Positions 36,387 to 45,114 of a DNA stretch of 64,000 nucleotides are shown here, piece by piece. Source of the DNA: DASWUZ01 sp036401375 (GTDB taxonomy: Bacteria; Acidobacteriota; Terriglobia; Terriglobales; Acidobacteriaceae). The notes beneath the pieces are model-generated. The model made no database searches and was not told the DNA's origin. It worked only from the letters and a program-made list of their open reading frames with translations. The DNA is taken from assembly GCA_036401375.1 (NCBI GenBank), contig DASWVB010000016.1:62001-126000 (forward strand), given 5' to 3'. Every line of letters starts with the position of its first letter. Position 1 is the first letter of the stretch. A program made the translations under genes and the position numbers.

Positions 36387-36683
36387 ATGAGCACTGCACC
36401 GCGGATGGCCGAGTTCGCACAGGGTCCGCACCTCGTTGAGAGGGCGCCGGAGAACGATCCGGTAGACCGTCTCCCGTGGCTGCCGTGTACCTTGACTCTC
36501 GACCTTCCAGTCGTCCATTTCACCATCAGCGATCTACTGCAACTCACCGTCGGGGCGGTGGTCGAGACCGCCTGCCGCCAGACCAGCGATGTGCCTCTGC
36601 GGGTGAACGGCCGGCTGATGGGCTGGACAGAGTTCGAAGTTCTAGGCGAGAACCTCGCCGTACGCCTCACGGACCTGGCATGA
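36387..36683 (+). CDS. fliN: FliN/SpoA-type C-ring protein, short copy (FliN1)
   Basis: A 98-residue protein consisting of one SpoA (FliMN_C) domain: LTLDLPVVHFTISDLLQLTVGAVV, then VPLRVNGRLMGWTEFEVLGENLAVRL. GGAGAAGGAAGAG precedes the ATG. Its place immediately before fliO-fliP-fliQ-fliR is the usual one for fliN. It is one of two SpoA-containing FliN-like genes here; the longer one follows fliM at 45 kb. Which one builds the C ring and which docks FliH cannot be told from sequence. Confidence 0.85.
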   Translation: MSTAPRMAEFAQGPHLVERAPENDPVDRLPWLPCTLTLDLPVVHFTISDLLQLTVGAVVETACRQTSDVPLRVNGRLMGWTEFEVLGENLAVRLTDLA

Positions 36684-37324
36684 CACTGCGCGCGGGAGCG
36701 GCCTGGCTGGGCGAGAGGGCCCGTGATCTCTCGGCCACGGTCGAGAGTACTGGCTCGATCGCCGGGGGCGGGGGCTTGTGGGGCTCAGAGCCTCACCCGG
36801 AGGGCCGTCCCGCGTCAGCGAGTATAGGAGCAGGGAAGCGGTCCGCAGCATCTGGGGCGTCAACAGGCGCCGGCTCCTCGCGGCGTGTCCCGGCTGCCTA
36901 TCCCGGTCTGGGCGGGCGATTGTGGGGCTGGTTGAAGGCGAGGCGGGGTGAGCAGGCGCGCTCTGGCCGGCTTCGCATCCGCGAAACCGCTTCGCTGGGG
37001 GAGAAGAGATTCGTTGCAGTGGTCGAGGTCGATGGCCGGTCCTTCCTCGTCGGTGGAGGCGCCACGGGCGTGGCGCTGCTCGCCCAGCTCCCTGCCGATG
37101 CCGGGACTTCGATCGAAGAGCGGCTGGGCCGGGAGTCGCCGATCGAGGCGCCGACGGTCGAAAAGATGCCGACAGAGGAGTCCGCGTATGAAGCGGCAGT
37201 CACATCTGGCCTGCGATACGGCCCGGCTGCGAGCCCGGCCTTGCGTCCAGTATCGAACGAGCGATCCAGATTCGGTGACATTCTGGGCTCGATGCTTCGC
37301 GTCGAAGATGGGTGGGAGGCATGA
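36680..37324 (+). CDS. fliO: FliO-like flagellar assembly protein without an evident membrane helix
   Basis: A 214-residue protein whose residues ~92-135 match the cytoplasmic domain of FliO (LRIRETASLGEKRFVAVVEVDGRSFLVGG followed by VALLAQLP). FliO normally is a single-pass membrane protein that helps FliP fold. Here the residues before that domain are Gly/Ser/Arg-rich and contain no hydrophobic stretch long enough for a helix. It overlaps fliN by ATGA and fliP by ATGA, so all three are translationally coupled. Position gives strong support; the missing helix is the oddity. Confidence 0.72.
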   Translation: MTLRAGAAWLGERARDLSATVESTGSIAGGGGLWGSEPHPEGRPASASIGAGKRSAASGASTGAGSSRRVPAAYPGLGGRLWGWLKARRGEQARSGRLRIRETASLGEKRFVAVVEVDGRSFLVGGGATGVALLAQLPADAGTSIEERLGRESPIEAPTVEKMPTEESAYEAAVTSGLRYGPAASPALRPVSNERSRFGDILGSMLRVEDGWEA

Positions 37325-38025
37325 CGGGGGCCTCGGGACTGCCTCTGGTTCTGAACCCGGTCAGCGGAGCTCCCGGGCTCGCCATCCCGGGGCTCGGTGG
37401 AGCGTCCGCTCCGTGGACCATCGTTGTCCTGCTCACCTTTCTGACCCTGCTGCCCTCTCTGCTGCTGTGCATGACTCCCTTTGCGCGGCTGCTGATCGTC
37501 TTTCACTTCCTGCGCCAGGCGCTCGGGCTGCAGAGCACGCCATCGAACCAGACCCTGATTGGGCTCTCGATGATTCTCACCTTCTTCCTCATGCAGCCGG
37601 TGGGCCTGGAGATCTATAACAGTGCGATCGTGCCGCTCCAGGCCGGACAGATAACGGCGCTGGACGCGGTGGCAAGAGGCGGGGGGCCGATGCGCGGCTT
37701 CATGCTGCAGTACGTGCGCGAGAAGGATGTTGCGCTGTTCCTCGATATAGCGAAGGAGCCCCGGCCGGAGCATAGCTCGGACCTGTCGCTGCGGGTGCTG
37801 CTGCCCGCCTATATCCTCTCCGAACTCAAGGCGGGCTTCCAGATCGGCGCGGTACTCTTCCTGCCCTTCCTCATCGTCGACATGGTCGTGGCTTCAATCA
37901 CCACTTCGGTCGGCATGATGCAGCTGCCTCCGGTGGTGATCTCGACTCCTCTGAAGCTGCTGCTGTTCCTGATGGTCGACGGATGGCACCTGCTGATCGG
38001 GTCCCTGATGCGGAGCTTTCATTGA
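37321..38025 (+). CDS. fliP: Flagellar export gate protein FliP
   Basis: A 234-residue core subunit of the type III export gate. Hydrophobic helices at ~24-48 (TIVVLLTFLTLLPSLLLCMT), ~52-75 and near the C terminus; the signatures TPFARLLIVFHFLRQALGLQSTPSNQ, LLPAYILSELKAGFQIG and LLPFLIVDMVVASI-type sequence are all present. An in-frame ATG 9 bases earlier is rejected in favour of ATG 37321, which follows GGGAGG. The N-terminal segment is short and may not be a cleaved signal peptide. Confidence 0.96.
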   Translation: MTGASGLPLVLNPVSGAPGLAIPGLGGASAPWTIVVLLTFLTLLPSLLLCMTPFARLLIVFHFLRQALGLQSTPSNQTLIGLSMILTFFLMQPVGLEIYNSAIVPLQAGQITALDAVARGGGPMRGFMLQYVREKDVALFLDIAKEPRPEHSSDLSLRVLLPAYILSELKAGFQIGAVLFLPFLIVDMVVASITTSVGMMQLPPVVISTPLKLLLFLMVDGWHLLIGSLMRSFH

Positions 38026-38089
38026 TCAGCATGCACGGGTTCACGCAGCCGCAGCCGCTCCCGGCGGACGCTCCGGAGGGAGCGGCCCG

Positions 38090-38359
38090 ATGGGTGTAGA
38101 TGAGGTAGTCGTGCTCGGCCGCCTCATGCTCCAGGAGGTGGTCCTCTTGACCGCGCCCATCCTGCTGGTCGCGATTGCGGTCAGTCTGCTGGTGAATATC
38201 CTGCAGGTCTTGACCTCGCTGCAGGACCAGACCCTCTCGACGGTGCCGCGCCTGTTCGCCACCGGCGCCGCGCTCTTCCTGCTGATGCCGTGGATGTGGC
38301 GGCACCTGGCGAGCTACACCCTCCACCTGCTCTCGGACTTTCACCCCATCCTGCAGTAG
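38090..38359 (+). CDS. fliQ: Flagellar export gate protein FliQ
   Basis: An 89-residue membrane protein with two hydrophobic helices (LTAPILLVAIAVSLLVNILQ and LFATGAALFLLMPWMW). The signature NILQVLTSLQDQTLSTVPRL is diagnostic. GGAGGGAGC lies before ATG. Standard length and place between fliP and fliR. It forms the helical rim of the export gate. Confidence 0.95.
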   Translation: MGVDEVVVLGRLMLQEVVLLTAPILLVAIAVSLLVNILQVLTSLQDQTLSTVPRLFATGAALFLLMPWMWRHLASYTLHLLSDFHPILQ

Positions 38360-38428
38360 ACAGGCCGCTTGTAGCAGGCCGGCGTGCTGGTAGGGTGCTC
38401 CGCCGGCTTCACAGGAAAACGCAAGACC

Positions 38429-39235
38429 ATGCCGACCGCCGATCTCTCGATTTCCGCCCTCTCGATCTCCGGAGTCCCTCTGCTGAAGGTGATCACGGCC
38501 CTCGCCTTCATCGGCGTGCGGATCTCGGGGCTGATGCTCTTTGCGCCGTTCTACGGGAGTTCGGCGATCCCTGTCCGCATCAAGGCGATTCTGGTCCTGG
38601 CGCTTACCTTCATGCTCTACCCCCTCGTGGGCCCCCGCCTGCCGGACGTGCCCATGGGCCAGTGGCCGCTGCTGGCGGCAAGCGAACTGCTCATCGGCGT
38701 AGCCATGGGCGTGGCCACGAACCTGGTCTTCGACGGAGTGCAGATGGCGGGTCAGGTTCTGAGCATCCAGATGGGCTACTCACTGGTGAACATTCTCGAT
38801 CCGCAGACCCAGGTGGATTCGACGGTGGTTGCGCTCTTTCACCAGACCATCGCGATGTTGATCTTTCTGCGCCTCGACGTGCACTTGTCCCTGCTGCGGG
38901 CGATCGGAGGGAGCTTCAGCTACTTGCCGCCCGGCCCGTTGCACCTGAGCAGCGCCTTCACCCTGTCAGCGCTCAATGCAGGGGCCAGCGTCTTCGAGAT
39001 CGGGGTGAGGATTGCGGCGCCGGTGCTGTCGGCGACCCTGCTGGCAGACGTGGTTCTGGGGCTTCTGGGCAAGGCCTCTCCTCAGCTTCCTCTCATGCTG
39101 CTCGGCCCGGCCATCAAGAGCATTTTGGGGCTGCTGATCCTGGTCGCCGCACTGAAGTACTGGCCTGACCTGTTTGAGCGCATGTTTCTCGACGCCATGG
39201 CGAACGCGGACCGCCTCCTGCACCTGGCCCGGTGA
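38429..39235 (+). CDS. fliR: Flagellar export gate protein FliR
   Basis: A 268-residue, largely hydrophobic gate subunit with about six membrane segments. Family features: RISGLMLFAPFYGSSAIPVRIKAIL, GVATNLVFDGVQMAGQVLSIQMGYS, and APVLSATLLADVVLGLLGKASPQL. ATG 38429 with AGGAAAACG upstream is preferred over a GTG 15 codons earlier. FliR binds FlhB and seeds the gate; flhB follows after 47 bases. Confidence 0.95.
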   Translation: MPTADLSISALSISGVPLLKVITALAFIGVRISGLMLFAPFYGSSAIPVRIKAILVLALTFMLYPLVGPRLPDVPMGQWPLLAASELLIGVAMGVATNLVFDGVQMAGQVLSIQMGYSLVNILDPQTQVDSTVVALFHQTIAMLIFLRLDVHLSLLRAIGGSFSYLPPGPLHLSSAFTLSALNAGASVFEIGVRIAAPVLSATLLADVVLGLLGKASPQLPLMLLGPAIKSILGLLILVAALKYWPDLFERMFLDAMANADRLLHLAR

Positions 39236-39282
39236 GCATGGTCTGGGGATTGCCTGCCAAGTCTGGGAAGGTCTAGAGAGCG

Positions 39283-40623
39283 ATGGCAGAGGACAACAAG
39301 ACAGAACAGGCAACCGAGAGGCAGCGCACCAAGGCGCGGGAGAAGGGTCAACTCGCACGATCGCGGGAGCTCTGTTCGGTGCTTGCAATGGCGGGGGTGG
39401 CCGGGGTCCTCGCAATGATGTCCCAGGGAGCTGTAACCCACTGGACGACCCTCTATCGCAACACACTTGACGTGGCAGCCACCGAAGGCATCGATCCAAA
39501 CGGGCCGGTGCTGTTCTGGACCGCGGTTGAGGTCTTCCGGTGGGTTGTCCCTATCCTCTCCGCGGCCCTGCTGCTCTCGCTCGGCGCAGGCCTGGCGCAG
39601 GGTGGAGTGAACTTCGCACCGCAGGCGCTCGAGCTCAAGTTCGACCGGCTGAACCCGGCGCAGAAGCTGGGCCAGCTCTTCTCCCCCGTCGGGCTCAGCA
39701 ATATCGGCAAGTCGCTGCTGCCGTTTTCTGCGATCCTCTGGGTCGCGGTGCGCGCGGTGCAGGGCCATTGGCTGGAGATCGTCCTCTCCTCGCACCTGGG
39801 GATCCGGATCTTTGCGACCTTCGTCGGCAGCATGGTGCTCGAGGTAGGTTGGAAGGCAGGCCTGATCCTGCTGGTCTGGTCGGGGGCCGACTACCTGCTG
39901 AACTGGCAGAAGATGGAGAGCGATCTCAAGATGACCAAGGAAGAGGTCAAGCAGGAGTACAAGGAGACCGACGGCAACCCCGCCGTCAAACAGCGCATAC
40001 GCCAGCTGCGCCGGCGCCTGCGGCGTATGCAGTCGCTCAAGGCGGCGGAGACGGCGACGGTGATCATCACCAATCCAACCCACTTCGCCATAGCCCTGCG
40101 CTACGAGGCCGATATGGCCGCTCCGATGGTGGTGGCTAAAGGTCGCGACCTGCTTGCCGAGAAGATCAAGGAGATGGCGCGCGAACAGGGCATCATGCTG
40201 ATGGAGAACCGCTCGCTCGCCCAGGCTCTCTACAAGAGTGTCGAGGTGGGGGACGTGATCCCGTCCGCCCTCTACCAGGCCGTGGCCGAGATTCTCGTGG
40301 TGGTCTTTCGTGCGCAGGCAGAGGTACGCCGCCAGGAGGCGGTGCGAAGGTCGAAGGACGCCTCCGGCAACCCGGTCGCCGATCCCTCGATCAACCCGTC
40401 CGTCAACCCTTCTGCAGAGCCCGGATACGCTTCGGGACGCCCCACCCGCGACACGCCCGGAACTTCCCCAGCCAGTCCCGGGGTCGCCGATTCAACCCTC
40501 CGTGACATGCCTCAGGCCGCAGACGACCCCGGCAGCGGAGCTCAAGCCATGGACAGCCGGGAGAGCCGTCTGCGCAACTACGGCGCGGCCGATGACCCGA
40601 GCAGCAGCGGAGAGGCTCTATGA
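39283..40623 (+). CDS. flhB: Flagellar export switch protein FlhB
   Basis: A 446-residue export protein. N terminus KTEQATERQRTKAREKGQLARSREL is typical, followed by four membrane helices (~30-210). The autocleavage motif NPTH is intact at residues ~264-267 (VIITNPTHFAIALRYE), so the substrate-specificity switch should work. After the folded cytoplasmic domain (~355) comes a ~90-residue disordered tail rich in Pro, Ser and Asp, which makes it longer than Salmonella FlhB (383). It overlaps flhA by ATGA. Confidence 0.96.
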   Translation: MAEDNKTEQATERQRTKAREKGQLARSRELCSVLAMAGVAGVLAMMSQGAVTHWTTLYRNTLDVAATEGIDPNGPVLFWTAVEVFRWVVPILSAALLLSLGAGLAQGGVNFAPQALELKFDRLNPAQKLGQLFSPVGLSNIGKSLLPFSAILWVAVRAVQGHWLEIVLSSHLGIRIFATFVGSMVLEVGWKAGLILLVWSGADYLLNWQKMESDLKMTKEEVKQEYKETDGNPAVKQRIRQLRRRLRRMQSLKAAETATVIITNPTHFAIALRYEADMAAPMVVAKGRDLLAEKIKEMAREQGIMLMENRSLAQALYKSVEVGDVIPSALYQAVAEILVVVFRAQAEVRRQEAVRRSKDASGNPVADPSINPSVNPSAEPGYASGRPTRDTPGTSPASPGVADSTLRDMPQAADDPGSGAQAMDSRESRLRNYGAADDPSSSGEAL

Positions 40624-42836
40624 CGGGTACCGCTGTGAAGGGCGCCGGCACCACCGGCCAGGCTGTTCCCGGCAGCCCCGGCCAGCCAGCCGGCGGCGCC
40701 AGGCAGCCACCGGGTAAGGCGGGAGGCAAGGCCGGCGCTTCGGCCAACAAGCCAGCCTCCGGGCTGATGGGCATGCTGCGCGCGTCTGGCGAGTGGATCG
40801 TCCCGATCGCCGCGGTGACCATGGTCTTCGTCATGCTCGTGCCGCTGCCGAGCTTCCTGCTCGACCTGCTGCTTACCATGAGCATTACCGCGTCGGTGCT
40901 GGTGCTGCTGACCGCGATCCAGATCCTCAAGCCGGTACAGTTCTCCGTCTTTCCCAGCCTGCTGCTGCTGCTGACCCTGCTGCGTCTTTCGCTCGATCTG
41001 GCCAGCACCAGGCGTATCCTCCTGCACGGCAACGAGGGGTCGTCGGCTGCCGGGAAGGTCATTGAGGCCTTCGGGCAGTTCGTGGTGGGCGGCAACTACA
41101 TCGTCGGCTTCGTGCTCTTTCTGGCCCTGATCGCCATTCAGTACCTGGTCGTCAGCCATGGAGCGGTGAGGACGGCGGAGGTGACGGCCCGCTTCACTCT
41201 GGACGCCATGCCCGGCAAGCAGATGGCGATCGATGCCGACCTCAACGCCGGGGTGATCAACGAACAGCAGGCCCGCCGGCGCAGGGAAAATGTGGCGCGG
41301 GAGGCGGAGTTCTGCGGAGCAATGGACGGTGCGGCGCGATTCTCGCAGCGCGACTCCCTGGCCACCATCCTGATCATGGTCATCAACATCGTGGCCGGGT
41401 TTCTCATCGGAGTCTTCCAGCAGGGCGTGCCCTTCGCCGAGGCGCTGAAGACCTACACCATCCTCACCGTCGGCGATGGACTGGTGACGATCCTGCCCTC
41501 GCTGCTGGTCTCGGTCGCGGGTGGAATCGTCGTGACAAGGGCCGCGTCCAAGGACTCGCTCGGCGTCAATGTCCGCAAGCAGCTCTTCAACAGCCCCCGC
41601 CTGCTGTGGATCGCGGGCGGCGTCCTCGCCGCGCTGGGCCTGATTCCCGGCCTGCCGAAGTTCTCCTTCTTCACCCTGGCCGGGGGACTGATGTTCGCCG
41701 CCTGGAAGATGAAGCCTGAGGTAGCTTTCGATGAGGCGGCGGAGGATGCGGCCGCGGCCGCCGCCAGCCTCCCCGGTGCCGGGCCGGGCGGCCTTGTGCC
41801 CGATCCGATGGAGGCCATCTTCAAGGTCGACGAGCTGATGCTCGAGGTCGGCGTCGGCCTGGTTCCGCTGGTCGATACCGCGCAGGGTGGACAGCTGCTG
41901 GCGCGGGTGAAGTCCTTGCGCAAGAACCTCGCCCAGCAGCTCGGCTTTCTGGTGCCCTCGATCCACATTACCGACAATCTCTCCCTCAGAGACCGGGAAT
42001 ATGTGATCTTCCTGCGCGGCGTCGAGATCGCCCGCTGGGAGCTGCGCCGCGGCTGCCTGCTCGCCATCAGCTCCAATCCGCTATCGCAGGACCTGCTCGG
42101 CGAGGATACGCGGGAGCCGGCCTTCGACTCCCCCGCGCGCTGGATCACGCCCGAGCAGCAGGGCCAGGCGATCGCGGCCGGCTACGCGGTCGCCGATCCG
42201 ACCTCCGTGCTGGCCGCGCACCTCGGCGAGGTGGTTCGGCAGAATGCGCACGAGCTGCTCTCCCGCCACGAGACCAAGCGGCTGATCGACCGGCTCAGCG
42301 ACTCCCATCCCAAGCTGGTCGACGAGCTGGTGCCGAAGCTGCTCTCGCTCGGCGAGGTGCAGAAGGTTCTGCAGCAGCTGCTGCGCGAACAGGTCTCGAT
42401 CCGCGATCTTGGCACCATCCTCGAGGCGCTGGTCGATGCTGCGTCCATTAACAAGAACCCCATCGCGCTGGTCGAGGCGGCGCGTCACGCGCTCGGCCGG
42501 GCGCTGATCCGCCCGCTGCTGAACGCGCGCGGAGAGCTCAACGTCGTCACCCTCGACAGCAGCCTCGAGGAGGAGTGCATGCGCGGGTCGAACCTGGTGG
42601 CCGGTCAGGGAGGGTCGGTGGCCCTGCAGGTCTCCGTAGCGCGCCGGGTGCTCGATGGTCTGCGCGCCCTCTTCGGCGAGGGCATCAAGTCGGCGCCGCC
42701 GGTTCTGCTCTGCTCCTCACCGGGGCGCTACTACCTCAGGCGGGTGCTCGAGCCCTTTATTCCGAAGATCGTCGTCATCGCTCCGGGTGAGATTCCCGCG
42801 ACCACCCTGGTGCAGTCGGTGGGGGTGGTGCGCTGA
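40620..42836 (+). CDS. flhA: Flagellar export protein FlhA
   Basis: A 738-residue export gate protein. A ~50-residue Gly/Pro/Ala-rich lead precedes eight membrane helices (~60-370). The FHIPEP-family loop is seen: LRLSLDLASTRRILLHG, ARFTLDAMPGKQMAIDADLNAG with RRRRENVAREAEFCGAMDGAARF, and GDGLVTILPSLLVSVAGGIVVTRA. The cytoplasmic domain docks chaperone-substrate complexes and the export ATPase. Length is slightly above average. Start overlaps the flhB stop. The usual next genes flhF and flhG are not present. Confidence 0.96.
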   Translation: MTGTAVKGAGTTGQAVPGSPGQPAGGARQPPGKAGGKAGASANKPASGLMGMLRASGEWIVPIAAVTMVFVMLVPLPSFLLDLLLTMSITASVLVLLTAIQILKPVQFSVFPSLLLLLTLLRLSLDLASTRRILLHGNEGSSAAGKVIEAFGQFVVGGNYIVGFVLFLALIAIQYLVVSHGAVRTAEVTARFTLDAMPGKQMAIDADLNAGVINEQQARRRRENVAREAEFCGAMDGAARFSQRDSLATILIMVINIVAGFLIGVFQQGVPFAEALKTYTILTVGDGLVTILPSLLVSVAGGIVVTRAASKDSLGVNVRKQLFNSPRLLWIAGGVLAALGLIPGLPKFSFFTLAGGLMFAAWKMKPEVAFDEAAEDAAAAAASLPGAGPGGLVPDPMEAIFKVDELMLEVGVGLVPLVDTAQGGQLLARVKSLRKNLAQQLGFLVPSIHITDNLSLRDREYVIFLRGVEIARWELRRGCLLAISSNPLSQDLLGEDTREPAFDSPARWITPEQQGQAIAAGYAVADPTSVLAAHLGEVVRQNAHELLSRHETKRLIDRLSDSHPKLVDELVPKLLSLGEVQKVLQQLLREQVSIRDLGTILEALVDAASINKNPIALVEAARHALGRALIRPLLNARGELNVVTLDSSLEEECMRGSNLVAGQGGSVALQVSVARRVLDGLRALFGEGIKSAPPVLLCSSPGRYYLRRVLEPFIPKIVVIAPGEIPATTLVQSVGVVR

Positions 42837-43169
42837 GCCGGGAGGCGGCTGCGGACGTGGGGGAAGATTGTGTTCCTGAATGGCGCACGGTACGCCTGTG
42901 CGGAGGATGTTTCGTGCCGGCGAAGGTTATCTGGGGTGCCGCGCGAGCCTGCATGCGGTTCAATCCTCAGCGACATAGTTGAAGGGGTGAGGCCGTGAGA
43001 GGTGAGGGAAAGCGGGACGCCCTCGGACTGAGCGCACGGGCGGCCTGAATCGGTTATGTCTCGGGCATTACCTCCGTATCCCGAGTGTCCGGCAGAACGG
43101 TGATAGAAGTGCTGCCATCCTCATCGGTGGCCGCACCGGCGGCGGCAGCGCAGACAAGGGGCTACAGGC
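42837..43169 (+). other. 333-base intergenic stretch before fliA, no gene seen
   Basis: Purine-rich sequence without a convincing reading frame, hairpin or sigma-28-type promoter. It occupies the place where flhF and flhG are found in many polar flagellates. Confidence 0.4.
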
Positions 43170-43934
43170 ATGATGGGAGCAGAGACAGCGTATGGTCTGG
43201 CGGCCGGGGAGGCCTCCGGGCTCGCCGGTCTGGAAGAGCGGAACAGGCAGGTCGAGCAGGAGCTAACCCAGGTCTACTACATCGCGGCGCGCATTCGCGA
43301 GCGGCTGCCGCAGCATGTCGAGATGGAGGACCTGGTCAACGCCGGGGTGATCGGACTGCTCGAGGCGTGGCGCAACTTCGATGCGACCAAGAATGCGCAG
43401 TTCAAGACCTTTGCCAAGTTCCGCATCCGGGGTGCGATTCTTGACAGCCTGCGTGAGCTGGACTGGGGTTCGCGGGCGGTCCGCAAACAGGGCCGGGAGA
43501 TCGCCGCGGCCCAGGGCAAGCTCGAGGGGGAGCTGGGTCGTTCGCCGCTCGAAGAGGAGACCGCCAGGGAGCTGAAGATTCCCGTCGAGGAGCTGCGTGA
43601 GACGGTTCGCGAGCTCGATGGGCTCTACCTTGTCGGCCAGCAGGTGACGAGCGCGCATGACGGCGCCGAGACTCATGATCTGGTCGAGTCGGCGCCCTCG
43701 CGCGGCGGCGACGATCCATTTGAGCTGTGCCTGGAGGGCGAGCGCAAGGCGCATCTCGCCGAGGCCGTCGCCCGGCTGCCGGAGCGCGAGCAGCTGATCC
43801 TCTCGCTCTACTACCGGGAGGAGCTCACCATGAAGGAGATAGGCAAGGTGGTCGGTCTGGCGGTGTCGCGGGTCTCGCAGATCCACTCCGCCGCGATGGC
43901 GACGCTGCGAAGCGCGCTTAAGGAGCTGGAGTAG
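43170..43934 (+). CDS. fliA: Flagellar sigma factor FliA (sigma-28)
   Basis: A 254-residue sigma-70-family factor lacking region 1. Region 2: IAARIRERLPQHVEMEDLVNAGVIGLLEAWRNFD then KFRIRGAILDSLRELDWGSRAVRK (WGSR... is typical of FliA). Region 3: KLEGELGRSPLEEETARELKIP. Region 4: LPEREQLILSLYYREELTMKEIGKVVGLAVSRVSQIHSAA. It directs late flagellar promoters; matching sites are found before fliC, flgM, flbD and the PilZ gene in this window. Its activity is expected to be blocked by FlgM (54.1 kb) until the hook is finished. Confidence 0.95.
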   Translation: MMGAETAYGLAAGEASGLAGLEERNRQVEQELTQVYYIAARIRERLPQHVEMEDLVNAGVIGLLEAWRNFDATKNAQFKTFAKFRIRGAILDSLRELDWGSRAVRKQGREIAAAQGKLEGELGRSPLEEETARELKIPVEELRETVRELDGLYLVGQQVTSAHDGAETHDLVESAPSRGGDDPFELCLEGERKAHLAEAVARLPEREQLILSLYYREELTMKEIGKVVGLAVSRVSQIHSAAMATLRSALKELE

Positions 43935-44138
43935 GTGCGGACTATGCGTGTGCGGGGAAGGTCGGCGATCCGAAGGAGATGACCGCGAGCAGTTCGCGCA
44001 CGGAACCGGGAGCGCCGGAGCTTGCGCCTGATCGAATCGAGCACGCGGGACGGTGAGTTCGGCGGCGGACGACGGCGACTGATTCGTACAGATCCGGAGC
44101 GAGCTGCTCGAAGACCTACTGGGTAGGAAGGGGATGAC

Positions 44139-45083
44139 ATGGCAGGACAGCAGCATTCGACGACCCCCGGGCCGTCTGAGACGTCGGCGGCGCGGCCAGC
44201 CGCGGCGCGCAGCATTCAGCCCTGCAACTTCCGCTCCGCGGGCCGGCTTTCCAATGAGAACGCGCGTACCCTCACCGGGCTTCACGAGCAGTTTGCCCGC
44301 AACCTGGCCAACGCTCTGGACGTCCACCTCGGGACCGGGGTGGAGCTGCGGCTGCTCTCGCTCGAGCAGGTCGCTATCGAGACTTATATTGCGGGGCTGA
44401 CCACCACCTCGCACGTCTTTCCCTGCGCCGTTCACTCGATGCAGGCCAGCTTCCTGATCGAGATGGAGATCGGCCTGATGCTCTCGATCATCGATGTGCT
44501 GCTGGGCGGCACTGGCGCTGCGGTCGAGCAGGCCCATGAGTTTACGGAGATCGACGAACAGATCCTCGACAGCACCTTGACCCTGATCACGCGAGAGCTC
44601 GAGCGCTCCTGGCAGCCGCTGGATACGGCCCTTGTTCCCGGCCACTCGGTAAAGCCGGCGGTAGCCCGCCAGCTCTTTCCTCCTAACGAGAAGCCTCTGC
44701 TGCTCACCTTCGAGCTCGGCCTCGCGGGTATCTCGGGCAGGCTCAAGATGGTCCTTCCGACCTCCTTATCGAGCATTTTGATCCGCCAGATCCGGACCGA
44801 TCCTGCCAAGATGAAGGGCGGCCGGCGGCCACTGCAGCGGATCAACCTTCGGGAATGGATGATGGATTGCGAGGTAAGCGTGGCCGCCGACCTGCCGCGG
44901 GTGCGGGTACCGATATCGGAGCTGGTAGGTCTCAGGGCAGGCAGCGTGTTGAAACTGCGTGCACCGGTGCAGACCCCGGCGCGGCTGACGGTCGAGGACC
45001 GGGAGGTCTTCGAGGCGCTCCCGGTACGCAGCGGGGGCAACAAGGCCGCCCAGCTGCTCTCCCCGGTACCGGACATCAAGTAG
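44139..45083 (+). CDS. fliM: Flagellar motor switch protein FliM
   Basis: A 314-residue C-ring protein. The CheC-like middle domain (residues ~45-225: LTGLHEQFARNLANAL, IEMEIGLMLSIIDVLLGG, EIDEQILDSTLTLITREL, LLTFELGLAGISGRLKMVLP) and the C-terminal SpoA domain (CEVSVAADLPRVRVPISELVGLRAGSVLKL) are complete. The extreme N terminus (1-35) is Ser/Pro/Ala-rich and lacks the LSQxEIDALL-type peptide that captures phospho-CheY in other bacteria. AGGAAGGGG precedes the ATG. fliN2 follows after 31 bases. Confidence 0.93.
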   Translation: MAGQQHSTTPGPSETSAARPAAARSIQPCNFRSAGRLSNENARTLTGLHEQFARNLANALDVHLGTGVELRLLSLEQVAIETYIAGLTTTSHVFPCAVHSMQASFLIEMEIGLMLSIIDVLLGGTGAAVEQAHEFTEIDEQILDSTLTLITRELERSWQPLDTALVPGHSVKPAVARQLFPPNEKPLLLTFELGLAGISGRLKMVLPTSLSSILIRQIRTDPAKMKGGRRPLQRINLREWMMDCEVSVAADLPRVRVPISELVGLRAGSVLKLRAPVQTPARLTVEDREVFEALPVRSGGNKAAQLLSPVPDIK

Positions 45084-45114
45084 CGTTAGACAGAGTGTGG
45101 AGGAAGCACGAACT

